From: Streptomyces canus
GTDB taxonomy: Bacteria; Actinomycetota; Actinomycetes; Streptomycetales; Streptomycetaceae
Assembly (NCBI RefSeq): GCF_001514145.1
Contig: NZ_KQ948661.1
Span: 62,001 to 126,000 of the forward strand
DNA length: 64,000 bases
Direction: 5' to 3'
Part shown: one piece after another, positions 1-9,249 of the stretch
How the letters are laid out: every line of letters starts with the position of its first letter
How positions within the stretch are numbered: the stretch's first letter is position 1
The notes under the pieces: generated by a model
The model's database searches: none
The model's input: the letters and a program-made list of their open reading frames with translations, nothing else
What the model was told of the DNA's origin: nothing
Position numbers and translations under genes: made by a program

Positions 1-673
1 CGCCCGGCCCGGTGAGGGACGCGACGAGTTCGCCGCACAGGTCCTCGCGCGGCTCGGCGTGCCGCTCGCGTACGAGCCGGTCGAGGATGTGCTGCATCGC
101 CACCACGTCCTCGGCGGCGGCGACCTGCTCGCTCTGTGCCAGCGGCCGGAACAGCAGTTCCTCGGCGCGGTGGCCGCCGTGCACCACGGCCGGGACGTCT
201 GCGGGGTCGAGGCCGACGATCCGCCCGATGACGTCGCCGGGCAGCTTCCGCGCGTACGCCGACATCAGCTCGACCCGGCCGTCCTTCACGAACCCGTCGA
301 CGAGGGCGGCGGCGCGCTCGGCGGCGTACGGAAGGACCGCGGCGACCCGCGACGGCGAGAGGCCGCGCACGATCGGCGCGCGCAGCCGCTGGTGCAGGTC
401 GCCGTCCGCGGTGACGACGACCGGGCGCCCGCCGAATCCGCCGCCGAGGACGGCGAGCGCGGCCGGCGACGGCATGACGTCGGGCACGAGGGCGTTCGCC
501 GACGAGAAGTCCTCGGGGCGGCGCAGCACTTCGCGTACGTCCGCGTCCCGGGCGACCAGCCAGGCGTCCAATTCATCGACGCGCGCCAGCCCTTCGGAGT
601 CCCGGGCCCGCTCGTAGTGCGGGTACGGATCACTCTGCAACGCGTCGAGCCTGCCGTGCGGTTCGCTGTCCAC
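1..673 (-). CDS. Cytochrome P450, N-terminal part (cut by window edge)
   Basis: The reading frame is open from the left edge to a GTG at 673. It encodes an actinobacterial P450 N-terminus: a DPYPHYERARD segment near residue 20, then a C-helix motif of the form TADGDLHQRLRAP in which the H-x-x-x-R pair normally contacts the haem propionates. The I-helix and the haem Cys lie outside the window. GTG 673 is preferred over ATG 712 because an AGGGGG ribosome site lies seven bases upstream of the GTG and none precedes the ATG. It is divergent from the SRPBCC gene. The substrate cannot be inferred. Confidence 0.85.
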   Translation of the reverse strand, partial: MDSEPHGRLDALQSDPYPHYERARDSEGLARVDELDAWLVARDADVREVLRRPEDFSSANALVPDVMPSPAALAVLGGGFGGRPVVVTADGDLHQRLRAPIVRGLSPSRVAAVLPYAAERAAALVDGFVKDGRVELMSAYARKLPGDVIGRIVGLDPADVPAVVHGGHRAEELLFRPLAQSEQVAAAEDVVAMQHILDRLVRERHAEPREDLCGELVASLTGPG

Positions 674-801
674 GAGACGTCCCCCTGCGGCCGGTGGTGC
701 GGTCGCGCTCATGGTGCCGCACGGATTCGGTGGTGTACATGCACACGTCGGCAGGGGTTGGGCCGGGGACCCTGTCCAGGGGCGTGTTCGCCCGCGGTAC
801 G

Positions 802-824
802 TCAGCGGGCCCTCGCCCCGCTGA
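802..824. other. Short inverted repeat between P450 and SRPBCC gene
   Basis: Perfect 8-bp arms (TCAGCGGG / CCCGCTGA) flank a 7-base loop in the divergent intergenic region. It has no U-tract on either strand, so it is more likely an operator or mRNA structure than a terminator. Function unknown. Confidence 0.4.
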
Positions 825-875
825 GGCAAGTATGTGAGACCCCCATGAAATCCCCGCTGAGCAGGACTGATTCCC

Positions 876-890
876 TAAGATCAGCCCGTG
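876..890 (+). promoter_or_regulatory. Possible leaderless start: -10 TAAGAT next to GTG
   Basis: A TAAGAT hexamer at 876-881 ends six bases before the GTG start codon at 888. No Shine-Dalgarno sequence precedes that codon. This spacing fits transcription starting at the first base of the start codon, a common arrangement in Streptomyces. No good -35 element is visible. Inferred. Confidence 0.4.
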
Positions 891-1328
891 GTCACCTTCC
901 TCCTCGAACGCACGGCGCCGCTCTCCCCGGACGAGGCCTGGCGCCGCCTCACCGAGTGGCCCCGACACGGCGAGGTCGTTCCCCTGACGCGCGTCACCGT
1001 CGTGCCGCCGGGCCCGACGTCCGAGGGCACGCTCGTCGTCGCCCGTTCGGGGATCGGCCCGCTCGCCTTCGCCGACCCCATGGAGGTCACGGTCTGGCGC
1101 CCGCCCGCGGAGGGCGTCTCCGGCCTGTGCCGCCTGGAGAAGCGCGGCCGGGTGGTGCGGGGCTGGGCCGAACTGGAGGTGCACCCGGGTCCGGGCGGCC
1201 GGGCCCGCGTGATCTGGCGCGAGTCGCTCCGGGTCCGTTTCCTGCCCGGCCTGTTCGCCCCTGTGCTGCGGGTGTCGGCCCGGTCGGTCTTCGGGCGGGC
1301 CCTGAACCGGCTGCTGCGGGGGACCTGA
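888..1328 (+). CDS. SRPBCC-fold protein
   Basis: A 146-residue protein with the layout of the START/Bet v1-like (SRPBCC, polyketide cyclase/dehydrase) fold. It opens with a strand of the type FLLERTAPLSPDEAWRRLTE, has a central glycine/aspartate turn, and ends with a long amphipathic helix (residues about 115-145). These proteins bind hydrophobic ligands; no catalytic residues can be assigned. The GTG start is probably leaderless. It lies 13 bp before the LanC-like gene and is probably co-transcribed with it. Confidence 0.7.
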   Translation: MVTFLLERTAPLSPDEAWRRLTEWPRHGEVVPLTRVTVVPPGPTSEGTLVVARSGIGPLAFADPMEVTVWRPPAEGVSGLCRLEKRGRVVRGWAELEVHPGPGGRARVIWRESLRVRFLPGLFAPVLRVSARSVFGRALNRLLRGT

Positions 1329-1341
1329 AGGACGTGCAACA

Positions 1342-2664
1342 GTGGGCGCCATGACGGCAGTTGACGGTACGACCGTGCAGGTGGACGAGATCGAGGAGCT
1401 CGCGGTGGACGGGCTGCGGTGGCTGGTGGCCGCCGCGCGGGAGACTGCGGACGGCGGACTCGCCTGGCCGACCGCGCCCTCGCAGGAGAGGACCGACCCG
1501 ACCCTTTACACCGGCACGGCGGGGATCGTTTCCGTGCTTCTGGAGGCGTGGCGGCACCTGGGCGACGACTCCTACGCCGACCTCGCACTCCGCGCGGGCC
1601 GGGGTCTGGCCACCGCCGTCGACGGCCACGAGGACGACTCCCTGTACTTCGGCCGGTCCGGCATGGCCCTGGTCCTGCACACCCTGCACGACGAGCTCGG
1701 CGACGCCGCCTGCGGCACGGCGGCCGATCACACGTTGGCTCTCGTGCGCTCGCACTTCGACGGGGAGCGCTGGGGCGAGCTGTTCGAGCTGATGGGCGGC
1801 AACGGCGGCAACGGCTTGGCCGCTCTGGCGGTCGGCGATCCCGAGTTCGCCGTCCTCGCGGTGGAGCCCTATCTGCGGGCCGCGGAGAGGACGCCGTGGG
1901 GTGTCACCTGGCCGCACCGTCCGGGCCCGGAAGCACGCATGCACCACATGTCGCACGGCACGCTGGGCATCGCCTACGCCCTCGTCCGGATCGGCCACAC
2001 GACGGGCCGCGCCGACCTGGTCGACCTGGGGCTGGCGGGCGTCGCGGACGTCGTGGCCCGCGACGAGGGCGGCCCGGACGGCTTCCTGGTCCGGCACTCC
2101 ACCCCGCAGTACCTGCCGGACCTGATCGAGCCGGTCAGCTACGGCTGGTGCCACGGCCCGGCGGGGGACGCCCAGTTGTTCCGGCTGCTGCGTGACACCC
2201 AGGGCGACCCGGCCTGGGCCGCGCTCGCCGACCGCTGCTGGCACACGGTCGTCCACTCCGGTCTCCCCCGGCGCCTGCGGCCGGGGTTCTGGGACAACAA
2301 CGGCCGGTGCTGCGGCACGGCGGGCGTCCTCGCCCTGGCCGGCGACCGGATCGCCGAAGGAGCCGGAGGGCGACAGGCGTACGACTTCGCGCGGATCCTC
2401 GTCGCCGACCTCGCCGCCCGCGCGGTCCGGGACACCGACGGCGCCCGCTGGTCCAACGTCGAGCACCGAGCGACCCCGAGCGACCTCGAACCCGGCACCG
2501 GCTGGGCGCAGGGCGGTGCGGGCATCGTGCGTGAACTGCTGCGCTTCGTCCGGCTGAGCCGGGGTGGCGATCCGAGATACGCGTTCACGTGGCCGGACCA
2601 GCCCCAGGTGTCCGCTCAGGCCACCGACCCGATCCGGCGGACCGGTTCCGAGGTCACGTCGTGA
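1342..2664 (+). CDS. Stand-alone LanC-like protein with Cys-Cys-Gly zinc motif
   Basis: This 440-residue protein has the alpha/alpha-toroid repeats of lanthionine synthetase C-like proteins: YTGTAG near residue 56, FGRSGMA at 103, MSHGTLG at 203, WCHGPAG at 269, RCCGTAG at 322 and WAQGGAG near 390. Cys270, Cys323 and Cys324 would be the zinc ligands; classical LanC has Cys-His-Gly where this has Cys-Cys-Gly. The GTG start at 1342 has AAGGA nine bases upstream; ATG 1351 is an alternative. No precursor peptide or dehydratase is nearby, so lanthipeptide cyclase activity is not implied. The 3' end overlaps the convergent xdhC gene by 49 bp. Confidence 0.82.
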   Translation: MGAMTAVDGTTVQVDEIEELAVDGLRWLVAAARETADGGLAWPTAPSQERTDPTLYTGTAGIVSVLLEAWRHLGDDSYADLALRAGRGLATAVDGHEDDSLYFGRSGMALVLHTLHDELGDAACGTAADHTLALVRSHFDGERWGELFELMGGNGGNGLAALAVGDPEFAVLAVEPYLRAAERTPWGVTWPHRPGPEARMHHMSHGTLGIAYALVRIGHTTGRADLVDLGLAGVADVVARDEGGPDGFLVRHSTPQYLPDLIEPVSYGWCHGPAGDAQLFRLLRDTQGDPAWAALADRCWHTVVHSGLPRRLRPGFWDNNGRCCGTAGVLALAGDRIAEGAGGRQAYDFARILVADLAARAVRDTDGARWSNVEHRATPSDLEPGTGWAQGGAGIVRELLRFVRLSRGGDPRYAFTWPDQPQVSAQATDPIRRTGSEVTS

Positions 2665-3770
2665 TGGATCGGCGTGTGCGCGCCGGTGAGGGAGACCCCG
2701 CTGCCGCCCCGCCGGCTCGCCACGATCTCCGCGGCGATCGACAGGGCCGTCTCCTCGGGCGTCCGCGCACCGAGGTCCAGGCCGATGGGTGACCGCAGCC
2801 GCGCCAACTCCAGCTCGGTCACGCCGACTTCGCGCAGGCGCTCGTTGCGGTCGAGGTGGGTGCGGCGGGAGCCCATGGCGCCCACGTAGGCGACCGGGAG
2901 GCGCAACGCCAGCTGGAGCAGGGGGACATCGAACTTCGCGTCGTGGGTCAGCACGCACAGGACCGTCCGGGCGTCGACCTCCGTGCGCTCCAGATACCGG
3001 TGCGGCCACTCGACCACGATCTCGTCGGCCTCCGGGAAGCGCGCCCCGGTCGCGAAGACGGGGCGTGCGTCGCACACGGTGACCCGGTAGCCGAGGAACG
3101 TGCCGATCCGCACCAGGGCCGACGCGAAGTCGATCGCGCCGAAGACGATCATGCGGGGCGGCGGCACGGACGACTCGACGAGCACGGTGAGCGGGGCGCC
3201 GCAGCGCGAGCCCTGTTCGCCGATCTCCAGGGTGCCGGTGCGGCCCGCCTCCAGGAAGGCGCCGGCCTCGGCGGCGATCGTGCGGTCCAGTTCGGGATGG
3301 GCGCCGAAACCGCCGTACCCGGAGAGGTCCTCGGGGCGTACGACGAGCGCGCGGCCGACGAGTTCCCGCGGTCCGGAGACGATCCGCGCCAGCGCCGCCG
3401 CCCGGCCCCGCGCCGCGGCTTCCACCGCGGCCGCGACCACGGTACGGACCGGGTCCCCCGCCCGGACCGGGGTGACGAGGATGTCGATGACGCCGCCGCA
3501 GGTCAGGCCGACGGCGAAGGCGTCCTCGTCGCTGTAGCCGAAGCGTTCGAGGACGGACTCCCCGTCCTCCAGCGCCTGTTGGCACAGTGCGTAGACCGCG
3601 CCCTCCACACAACCGCCGGAGACCGAGCCGATCGCCGTGCCGTCGGCGTCCACCGCGAGGGCGGCGCCGGGCCGGCGGGGCGCGCTGCCGCCCACGGCCA
3701 CCACGGTGGCCACGGCGAAGTCACGTCCCTGCTCGACCCACCGGTGCAGCTCTTCGGCGATGTCCAGCAT
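2616..3770 (-). CDS. xdhC: XdhC/CoxI-family molybdenum cofactor maturation factor
   Basis: A 384-residue protein of the XdhC/CoxI family, which binds molybdenum cofactor, promotes its sulfuration and inserts it into xanthine dehydrogenase. The N-terminal XdhC_CoxI part carries GGSAPRRPGAA and SVSGGCVEGAV (residues about 25-60). The C-terminal Rossmann part carries MIVFGAIDFA and the family signature YVGAMGSRRTH. The ATG at 3770 follows GAAGGAG. It is the last gene of the purine operon, downstream of the permease, and overlaps the convergent LanC-like gene by 49 bp. Confidence 0.93.
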   Translation of the reverse strand: MLDIAEELHRWVEQGRDFAVATVVAVGGSAPRRPGAALAVDADGTAIGSVSGGCVEGAVYALCQQALEDGESVLERFGYSDEDAFAVGLTCGGVIDILVTPVRAGDPVRTVVAAAVEAAARGRAAALARIVSGPRELVGRALVVRPEDLSGYGGFGAHPELDRTIAAEAGAFLEAGRTGTLEIGEQGSRCGAPLTVLVESSVPPPRMIVFGAIDFASALVRIGTFLGYRVTVCDARPVFATGARFPEADEIVVEWPHRYLERTEVDARTVLCVLTHDAKFDVPLLQLALRLPVAYVGAMGSRRTHLDRNERLREVGVTELELARLRSPIGLDLGARTPEETALSIAAEIVASRRGGSGVSLTGAHTPIHHDVTSEPVRRIGSVA

Positions 3771-3785
3771 GTCTCGGTCTCCTTC

Positions 3786-3816
3786 ACAGCGGTTGCGTAC
3801 AACAGCGGTTGCGTAC
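3786..3816. repeat. Two tandem 15-bp copies between permease and xdhC
   Basis: The 15-mer ACAGCGGTTGCGTAC occurs twice, at 3786-3800 and 3802-3816, a period of 16 bp. It lies in the 62-bp gap between the permease stop codon and the xdhC ribosome site. It looks like a local slippage duplication or a spacer; no function is evident. Confidence 0.85.
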
Positions 3817-3832
3817 GGGTGCCTTCGAGCGG

Positions 3833-5290
3833 CTAGTGCACGCCCATCCAGCTCTCGATCGGGCTGAGGGCGTAGTACACCAGGAAGATCGCCGTCAGTC
3901 CCCACATGAAGGCGCCGATCTCCCGCGCCTTGCTCTGCGCGACCTTGATCGCGACGTACGAGATGACGCCGGCGGCGACGCCCGCGGTGATCGAGTAGGT
4001 GAACGGCATGATCACGACGGTCAGGAAGACCGGGATGGCGGTGGCGCGGTCGGCCCAGTCGACATGGCGGGCGTTCGTCATCATCATCGCGCCGATCACC
4101 ACCAGGGCGGCGGCCGCGACCTCGCCCGGCACGATCGCCGTGAGCGGGGTGAAGAACAGACAGGCCGCGAAGAACAGGCCCGTGACGACGGAGGACAGTC
4201 CAGTGCGAGCACCCTCGCCCACTCCCGTCGCCGACTCGACGAACACAGTCTGGCCGGAGGCGCCGGCCACTCCGCCGATCGCACCGCCCGCGCCGTCGAT
4301 GAACAATGCCTTGGACAGGCCCGGCATCCGGCCCTGCGCGTCGGCGAGTTTGGCCTCGGTGCCGACGCCGATGATGGTGGCCATCGCGTCGAAGAACCCG
4401 GCGAGCACCAGCGTGAACACGATCATGCCGACCGTCATCGCGCCGACCTCGCCCCAGCCGCCGAACTCGACCTTCCCGAAGATCGAGAAGTCGGGCATGG
4501 AGACCGCACTGCCGTGCAGTTCGGGGGCTCCGCTCGCCCACTGCCTGGGGTCGACCGCCCCGGCCGCGTTGAGGAACACGGCGAGTACGGTCCCGCCGAC
4601 GATGCCGATCAGGATCGCGCCGGGGACGCCTCGCGCCTGGAGCATGAAGATCGCGAGGAGGGTGAGGGCGAACAACAGGACGGGCCAGCCCGCGAGTTCA
4701 CCGGTGGGACCGAGGGTCACCGGGGTGGCCTTGCCCTGGTGGACGAAACCGGCCTTGTAGAAGCCGATCAGTGCCACCAACAGGCCGATGCCCATGGTGA
4801 TCGCGTGCTTGAGGGCCAACGGGATCGCGTTCATGATCATCTCGCGCAGGCCGGTGACGACCAGCAGCATGATGACCACGCCGTACATCACGCACATGCC
4901 CATGGCCTGCGGCCAGGTCATCGCGGGGGCGACCTGCGAGGACAGGACGCCGGAGACGGACAGGCCGGCGGCCAGCGCCAGCGGCACCTTGCCGAAGAAG
5001 CCCATCAGCAGCGTGGTGAAGGCGGCCGCGAACGCGGTCGCGGTGATGAGTGCCTTCTGGCCGAGCGTGTCCCCCGCCGCGTCCTTGCCGGACAGGATCA
5101 GGGGGTTGAGCAGGAGGATGTACGCCATCGCCATGAAGGTGGTGACGCCGCCGCGCAGTTCACGCGCGACCGTGGATCCTCGCCGGGATATGTGGAAGTA
5201 CCGGTCGAGCCAGGACCTGCCGGCCGGGACGCGGGTGCCTTCTCCCGCGTCGTCGGCCGTGGTCCTGGGTTCCAGGGACTGCTGGGTCAT
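3833..5290 (-). CDS. NCS2-family purine permease (AzgA/PbuG type)
   Basis: A 485-residue polytopic membrane protein with about 12-14 hydrophobic segments and the hallmarks of AzgA-like nucleobase:cation symporters: ELRGGVTTFMAMAYILLLNP near the N-terminus, FFDAMATIIGVG and GASGQTVFVESATGVGEGARTG in the middle. Known members import hypoxanthine, guanine, adenine or xanthine. ATG 5290 is chosen because GGGAG lies eight bases upstream. Position between the xanthine dehydrogenase genes and xdhC points to uptake of purines for catabolism; the exact substrate is inferred. Confidence 0.9.
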   Translation of the reverse strand: MTQQSLEPRTTADDAGEGTRVPAGRSWLDRYFHISRRGSTVARELRGGVTTFMAMAYILLLNPLILSGKDAAGDTLGQKALITATAFAAAFTTLLMGFFGKVPLALAAGLSVSGVLSSQVAPAMTWPQAMGMCVMYGVVIMLLVVTGLREMIMNAIPLALKHAITMGIGLLVALIGFYKAGFVHQGKATPVTLGPTGELAGWPVLLFALTLLAIFMLQARGVPGAILIGIVGGTVLAVFLNAAGAVDPRQWASGAPELHGSAVSMPDFSIFGKVEFGGWGEVGAMTVGMIVFTLVLAGFFDAMATIIGVGTEAKLADAQGRMPGLSKALFIDGAGGAIGGVAGASGQTVFVESATGVGEGARTGLSSVVTGLFFAACLFFTPLTAIVPGEVAAAALVVIGAMMMTNARHVDWADRATAIPVFLTVVIMPFTYSITAGVAAGVISYVAIKVAQSKAREIGAFMWGLTAIFLVYYALSPIESWMGVH

Positions 5291-5396
5291 GGTGCCGTCT
5301 CCCAAGGTTCACAGGGACACCCGCGCAACCGCCTTTTCGGGCACGGGATTTGGGATGTGCACGACCCGGGGGACGGCCCAGGACGGACAGTTGGGA

Positions 5397-5420
5397 CCCC
5401 GGGGGACCAGGCCCCCGGGG
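5397..5420 (-). terminator. GC-rich hairpin after the dehydrogenase genes
   Basis: CCCCGGGGG and CCCCCGGGG form a 9-bp stem around a 6-base loop, 14 bp downstream of the molybdopterin subunit gene and 107 bp before the permease. No U-tract follows, so it may attenuate or protect mRNA rather than fully terminate. Confidence 0.5.
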
Positions 5421-5433
5421 AATCACCGGTTCA

Positions 5434-7821
5434 TCACGTGCCGGTCAGGTGCTCCGGCCGTACCGGTGTCCTGTTGAGCTCCAGCCCGGTCGCGTTGCGG
5501 ATCGCCGCGAGCACGGCCGGGGTCGAGGACAGGGTGGGCGCCTCGCCGACGCCGCGCAGCCCGTACGGGGCGTGGTCGTCGGCGAGTTCGAGCATGTCGA
5601 CGGGGATGGTCGGCGTGTCGAGGATCGTGGGGATCAGGTAGTCCGTGAAGGAGGGGTTCCTGACCTTCGCCGTCTTCGGGTCGACGATGATCTCCTCCAT
5701 CACCGCGACGCCCAGGCCCTGGGTCGTACCGCCCTGGATCTGGCCGATGACGGACAGCGGGTTCAGCGCCTTGCCGACGTCCTGCGCACAGGCCAGCTCG
5801 ATCACCTTGACCAGCCCGAGCTCGGTGTCGACCTCGACGACCGCGCGGTGGGCGGCGAAGGAGTACTGGACGTGTCCGAAGCCCTGCCCGGTCCGCAGGT
5901 CGAAGGGCTCGGTCGGCCGGTGCCGCCACTCCGCCTCGACCTCGACGCTCTCGCCCTCGAGCACGTCGACCAGGTCCGCGAGGACCTCACCTCCGTCGGT
6001 GACGACCTTGCCGCCCTCCAGGAGCAGCTCGGCGGTGGCCCAAGCCGGGTGGTACGAGCCGAACTTGCGGCGCCCGAGCTCCAGCACCTTCTCCCGGACG
6101 AGCTCGCAGGAGTTCTTGACGGCGCCGCCGGTGACGTACGTCTGACGGGAGGCCGAGGTCGAACCGGCCGAGCCCACCTGGGTGTCCGCGGGACGGATGG
6201 TCACCTGCGCGACCCCCAGCTCGGTGCGGGCGATCTGGGCGTGGACGGTGACCCCGCCCTGGCCGACCTCCGCCATGGCCGTGTGCACGGTGGCGACGGG
6301 CTCGCCGCCGACGACCTCCATGCGGACCTTCGCCGTGGAGTAGTCGTCGAAGCCCTCGGAGAAGCCGACGTTCTTGATGCCGACCGCGTAGCCGACCCCC
6401 CGCACGACGCCTTCGCCGTGGGTGGTGTTGGACAGGCCGCCCGGCAGCTGCCGTACGTCGGCCTCCTCGCCGGCCGCGAGCCACTGCTGCTCCGGGGGAA
6501 GCGGCATCGCCTTGACGCGGCGCAGGAGTTCGGCGACGGGCGCCGGGGAGTCGACGGGCTGGCCGGTGGGCATGATCGTGCCCTGTTCCATGGCGTTCAG
6601 CTGCCGGAACTCCACCCGGTCCATGCCCACCGCGTCGGCGAGCTTGTCCATCTGCGCCTCGTAGGCGAAGCACGCCTGGACCGCGCCGAAGCCGCGCATC
6701 GCGCCGCAGGGCGGGTTGTTGGTGTAGAGGGCGAGGGCCTCGATCTCGACGTCGTCGACGACGTACGGCCCGATGCCGAGCGAGGCGGCGTTGCCGACGA
6801 CGGCAGGCGAGGCGGAGGCGTATGCGCCGCCGTCGAGGACGATCCGGCACTTGACGTGGGTCAGCTTGCCCTCGCGCGTGGCCCCGTGCTCGTAGTACAG
6901 CTTGGCCGGGTGGCGGTGGACGTGCCCGAAGAAGGACTCGAACCGGTTGTAGACGATCTTGACCGGCTTGCCGGTGCGCAGCGCGAGCAGGCAGGCGTGG
7001 ATCTGCATCGACAGGTCCTCGCGGCCGCCGAAGGCCCCACCGACGCCGGACAGCGTCATGCGCACCTTGCGCTCGGGCAGGCCGAGGACGGGCGCGATCT
7101 GCCGCAGGTCGGAGTGCAGCCACTGGGTGGCGATGTAGAGGTGGACGCCACCGTCCTCGTCCGGCACGGCGAGACCCGACTCGGGGCCGAGGAAGGCCTG
7201 GTCCTGCATGCCGAACGTGTACTCGCCCTTGATGACGAAGTCGGCCTTCTTCGAGGCCTCCTGGACGTCACCGCGGATGATCGGCTGCCGGTGCACGATG
7301 TTCGGGTGCGGGACATGCCCGACGTGGTGGTCGTCGCGGCCCTCGTGGACGAGGATCGCGTCGGGGGCGGTCGCGGAGGCCTCGTCGGTGATCACGGGCA
7401 GCTCGCGGTACTCGACCTTGATCTTGGCGGCGGCGCGGCGGGCCGTCTCGGGGTGGTCGGCGGCGACGATCGCGACCGGCTCGCCGTGGTGCCGGACCTT
7501 GCCGTGGGCGAGGACCGGGGTGTCCTGGATCTCCAGACCGTAGTTCTTCACCGCGGTCGGCAGGTCGTCGTACGTCATGACGGCGTAGACGCCCGGCAGG
7601 GCGAGGGCCTCGCTCGTGTCGATGGACACGATCTCGGCGTGGGCAACCGGCGAGCGGAGGATCTGCCCCCAGAGCATGTCCTCGTGCCACATGTCGGACG
7701 AGTACGCGAACTCGCCGGTGACCTTGAGGGTGCCGTCGGGGCGGAGCGTGGACTCGCCGATGCCGCCCTTGGTCTTCGAACCCTGGGTGATCTTGGTGGG
7801 AGTGCCGTTGGGACTGGACAC
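5434..7821 (-). CDS. Xanthine dehydrogenase, molybdopterin-binding subunit
   Basis: A 795-residue large subunit of the xanthine oxidase family, hydroxylating hypoxanthine/xanthine toward urate. Domains: an a/b hammerhead (about 30-140), then the two Moco-binding domains. Visible motifs are GGAFGGREDLSMQ, CGAMRGFGAVQ, VGQGGVTVHAQ, and near the C-terminus GLRGVGEAPT, whose Glu (about residue 760) is the expected catalytic base. The GTG start at 7821 lies 1 bp after the stop codon of the 2Fe-2S subunit and follows GGGAGAGG. It is equivalent to PucD of Bacillus or XdhA of E. coli. Confidence 0.95.
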   Translation of the reverse strand: MSSPNGTPTKITQGSKTKGGIGESTLRPDGTLKVTGEFAYSSDMWHEDMLWGQILRSPVAHAEIVSIDTSEALALPGVYAVMTYDDLPTAVKNYGLEIQDTPVLAHGKVRHHGEPVAIVAADHPETARRAAAKIKVEYRELPVITDEASATAPDAILVHEGRDDHHVGHVPHPNIVHRQPIIRGDVQEASKKADFVIKGEYTFGMQDQAFLGPESGLAVPDEDGGVHLYIATQWLHSDLRQIAPVLGLPERKVRMTLSGVGGAFGGREDLSMQIHACLLALRTGKPVKIVYNRFESFFGHVHRHPAKLYYEHGATREGKLTHVKCRIVLDGGAYASASPAVVGNAASLGIGPYVVDDVEIEALALYTNNPPCGAMRGFGAVQACFAYEAQMDKLADAVGMDRVEFRQLNAMEQGTIMPTGQPVDSPAPVAELLRRVKAMPLPPEQQWLAAGEEADVRQLPGGLSNTTHGEGVVRGVGYAVGIKNVGFSEGFDDYSTAKVRMEVVGGEPVATVHTAMAEVGQGGVTVHAQIARTELGVAQVTIRPADTQVGSAGSTSASRQTYVTGGAVKNSCELVREKVLELGRRKFGSYHPAWATAELLLEGGKVVTDGGEVLADLVDVLEGESVEVEAEWRHRPTEPFDLRTGQGFGHVQYSFAAHRAVVEVDTELGLVKVIELACAQDVGKALNPLSVIGQIQGGTTQGLGVAVMEEIIVDPKTAKVRNPSFTDYLIPTILDTPTIPVDMLELADDHAPYGLRGVGEAPTLSSTPAVLAAIRNATGLELNRTPVRPEHLTGT

Positions 7822-7822
7822 G

Positions 7823-8358
<536 letters not shown>

Positions 8359-8359
<1 letters not shown>

Positions 8360-9249
8360 TACGCAGCTCCCTCCGTGGTGGCGGCGGTGCCGCGGTACGA
8401 CTCCCAGGTCCAGGTCAGCGTGCGGCGGGCCATGATGCCGACCGCATGGCGGCGGTAGCTCGCCGTGCCCCGGACGTCGTCGATCGGGTTGCAGGCGGCG
8501 GCGCAGAGGTCCGCGAACTGCTTGGCGACCGAAGGGGTGATGATCTTGCCGTTGTCCCAGAACCCACCCTCTTCCAGAGCGGCGTTCAGAAACTCCTCGG
8601 CGGTCTTGGCCCGAACGGGTGTGGGAGCGGCCGAACCGATCCCCGTCCGCACGGTCCGCGTCTCGGGATGCAGGGCGAGCCCGAACGCGCACACGGCGAT
8701 GACCATGGCGTTCCTCGTCCCCACCTTGCTGAACTGCTGGGGCCCGTCGGCCTTCTTGATGTGCACGGCGCGAATGAGCTCGTCGGCCGCCAGCGCGTTG
8801 CGCTTCACGCCGGTGTAGAACGCGTCGATCGGGATGAGCCGCGATCCGCGCACCGACTCGACCTCGACCTCGGCGCCGGCCGCGAGGAGGGCGGGGTGGG
8901 CGTCACCGGCCGGGGAGGCGGTCCCGAGGTTGCCGCCGACGCCGCCGCGGTTGCGGATCTGCGGAGAGGCCACGGTGTGCGAGGCGAGGGCCAGGCCCGG
9001 GAGCTCGCCGCGCAGGTCCTCCATGATCCGGGTGTACGGCACGGAGGCGCCGAGCCGCACGGTGTCCTCGCCGACCTCCCACTCGGTGAGGTCGCCGACG
9101 CGGTTCAGGTCGAGCAGGTACTCGGGCCGCCGATGGTCGAAGTTGATCTCGACCATCACGTCGGTGCCGCCCGCGATGGGCACAGCGGTGGGGTGCTCGG
9201 CCTTGGCGGCGAGCGCCTCCTCCCAGCTGGCGGGGCGAAGGAAGTCCAT
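8359..9249 (-). CDS. Xanthine dehydrogenase, FAD-binding subunit
   Basis: A 296-residue subunit of the CoxM/PucC type, carrying FAD and handing electrons to NAD. FAD-binding motifs are PIAGGTDVMVE near residue 24 and GGNLGTASPAGD near residue 105. The C-terminal CO-dehydrogenase flavoprotein domain ends in an arginine-rich helix. This is the first gene of the five-gene purine operon. ATG 9249 follows AAGAGAG. The 342-bp upstream region is shared with the divergent pucR. Confidence 0.94.

Noticed and set aside
739..825. Short plus-strand frame starting at 739 as a RiPP precursor for the LanC-like protein
   Set aside because: The 28-codon frame has no ribosome site, no Ser/Thr/Cys-rich core and no leader-like sequence.
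1342..2664. Lanthipeptide biosynthetic cluster at the left edge
   Set aside because: Only a LanC-like protein is present; no LanB/LanM-type dehydratase, precursor, protease or exporter is within reach in the window.
1087..3612. 841-codon minus-strand open frame across the SRPBCC, LanC-like and xdhC genes
   Set aside because: It is Arg/Gly/Pro-rich with no domains and lies out of frame with three clear genes; long antisense frames are an effect of high GC.
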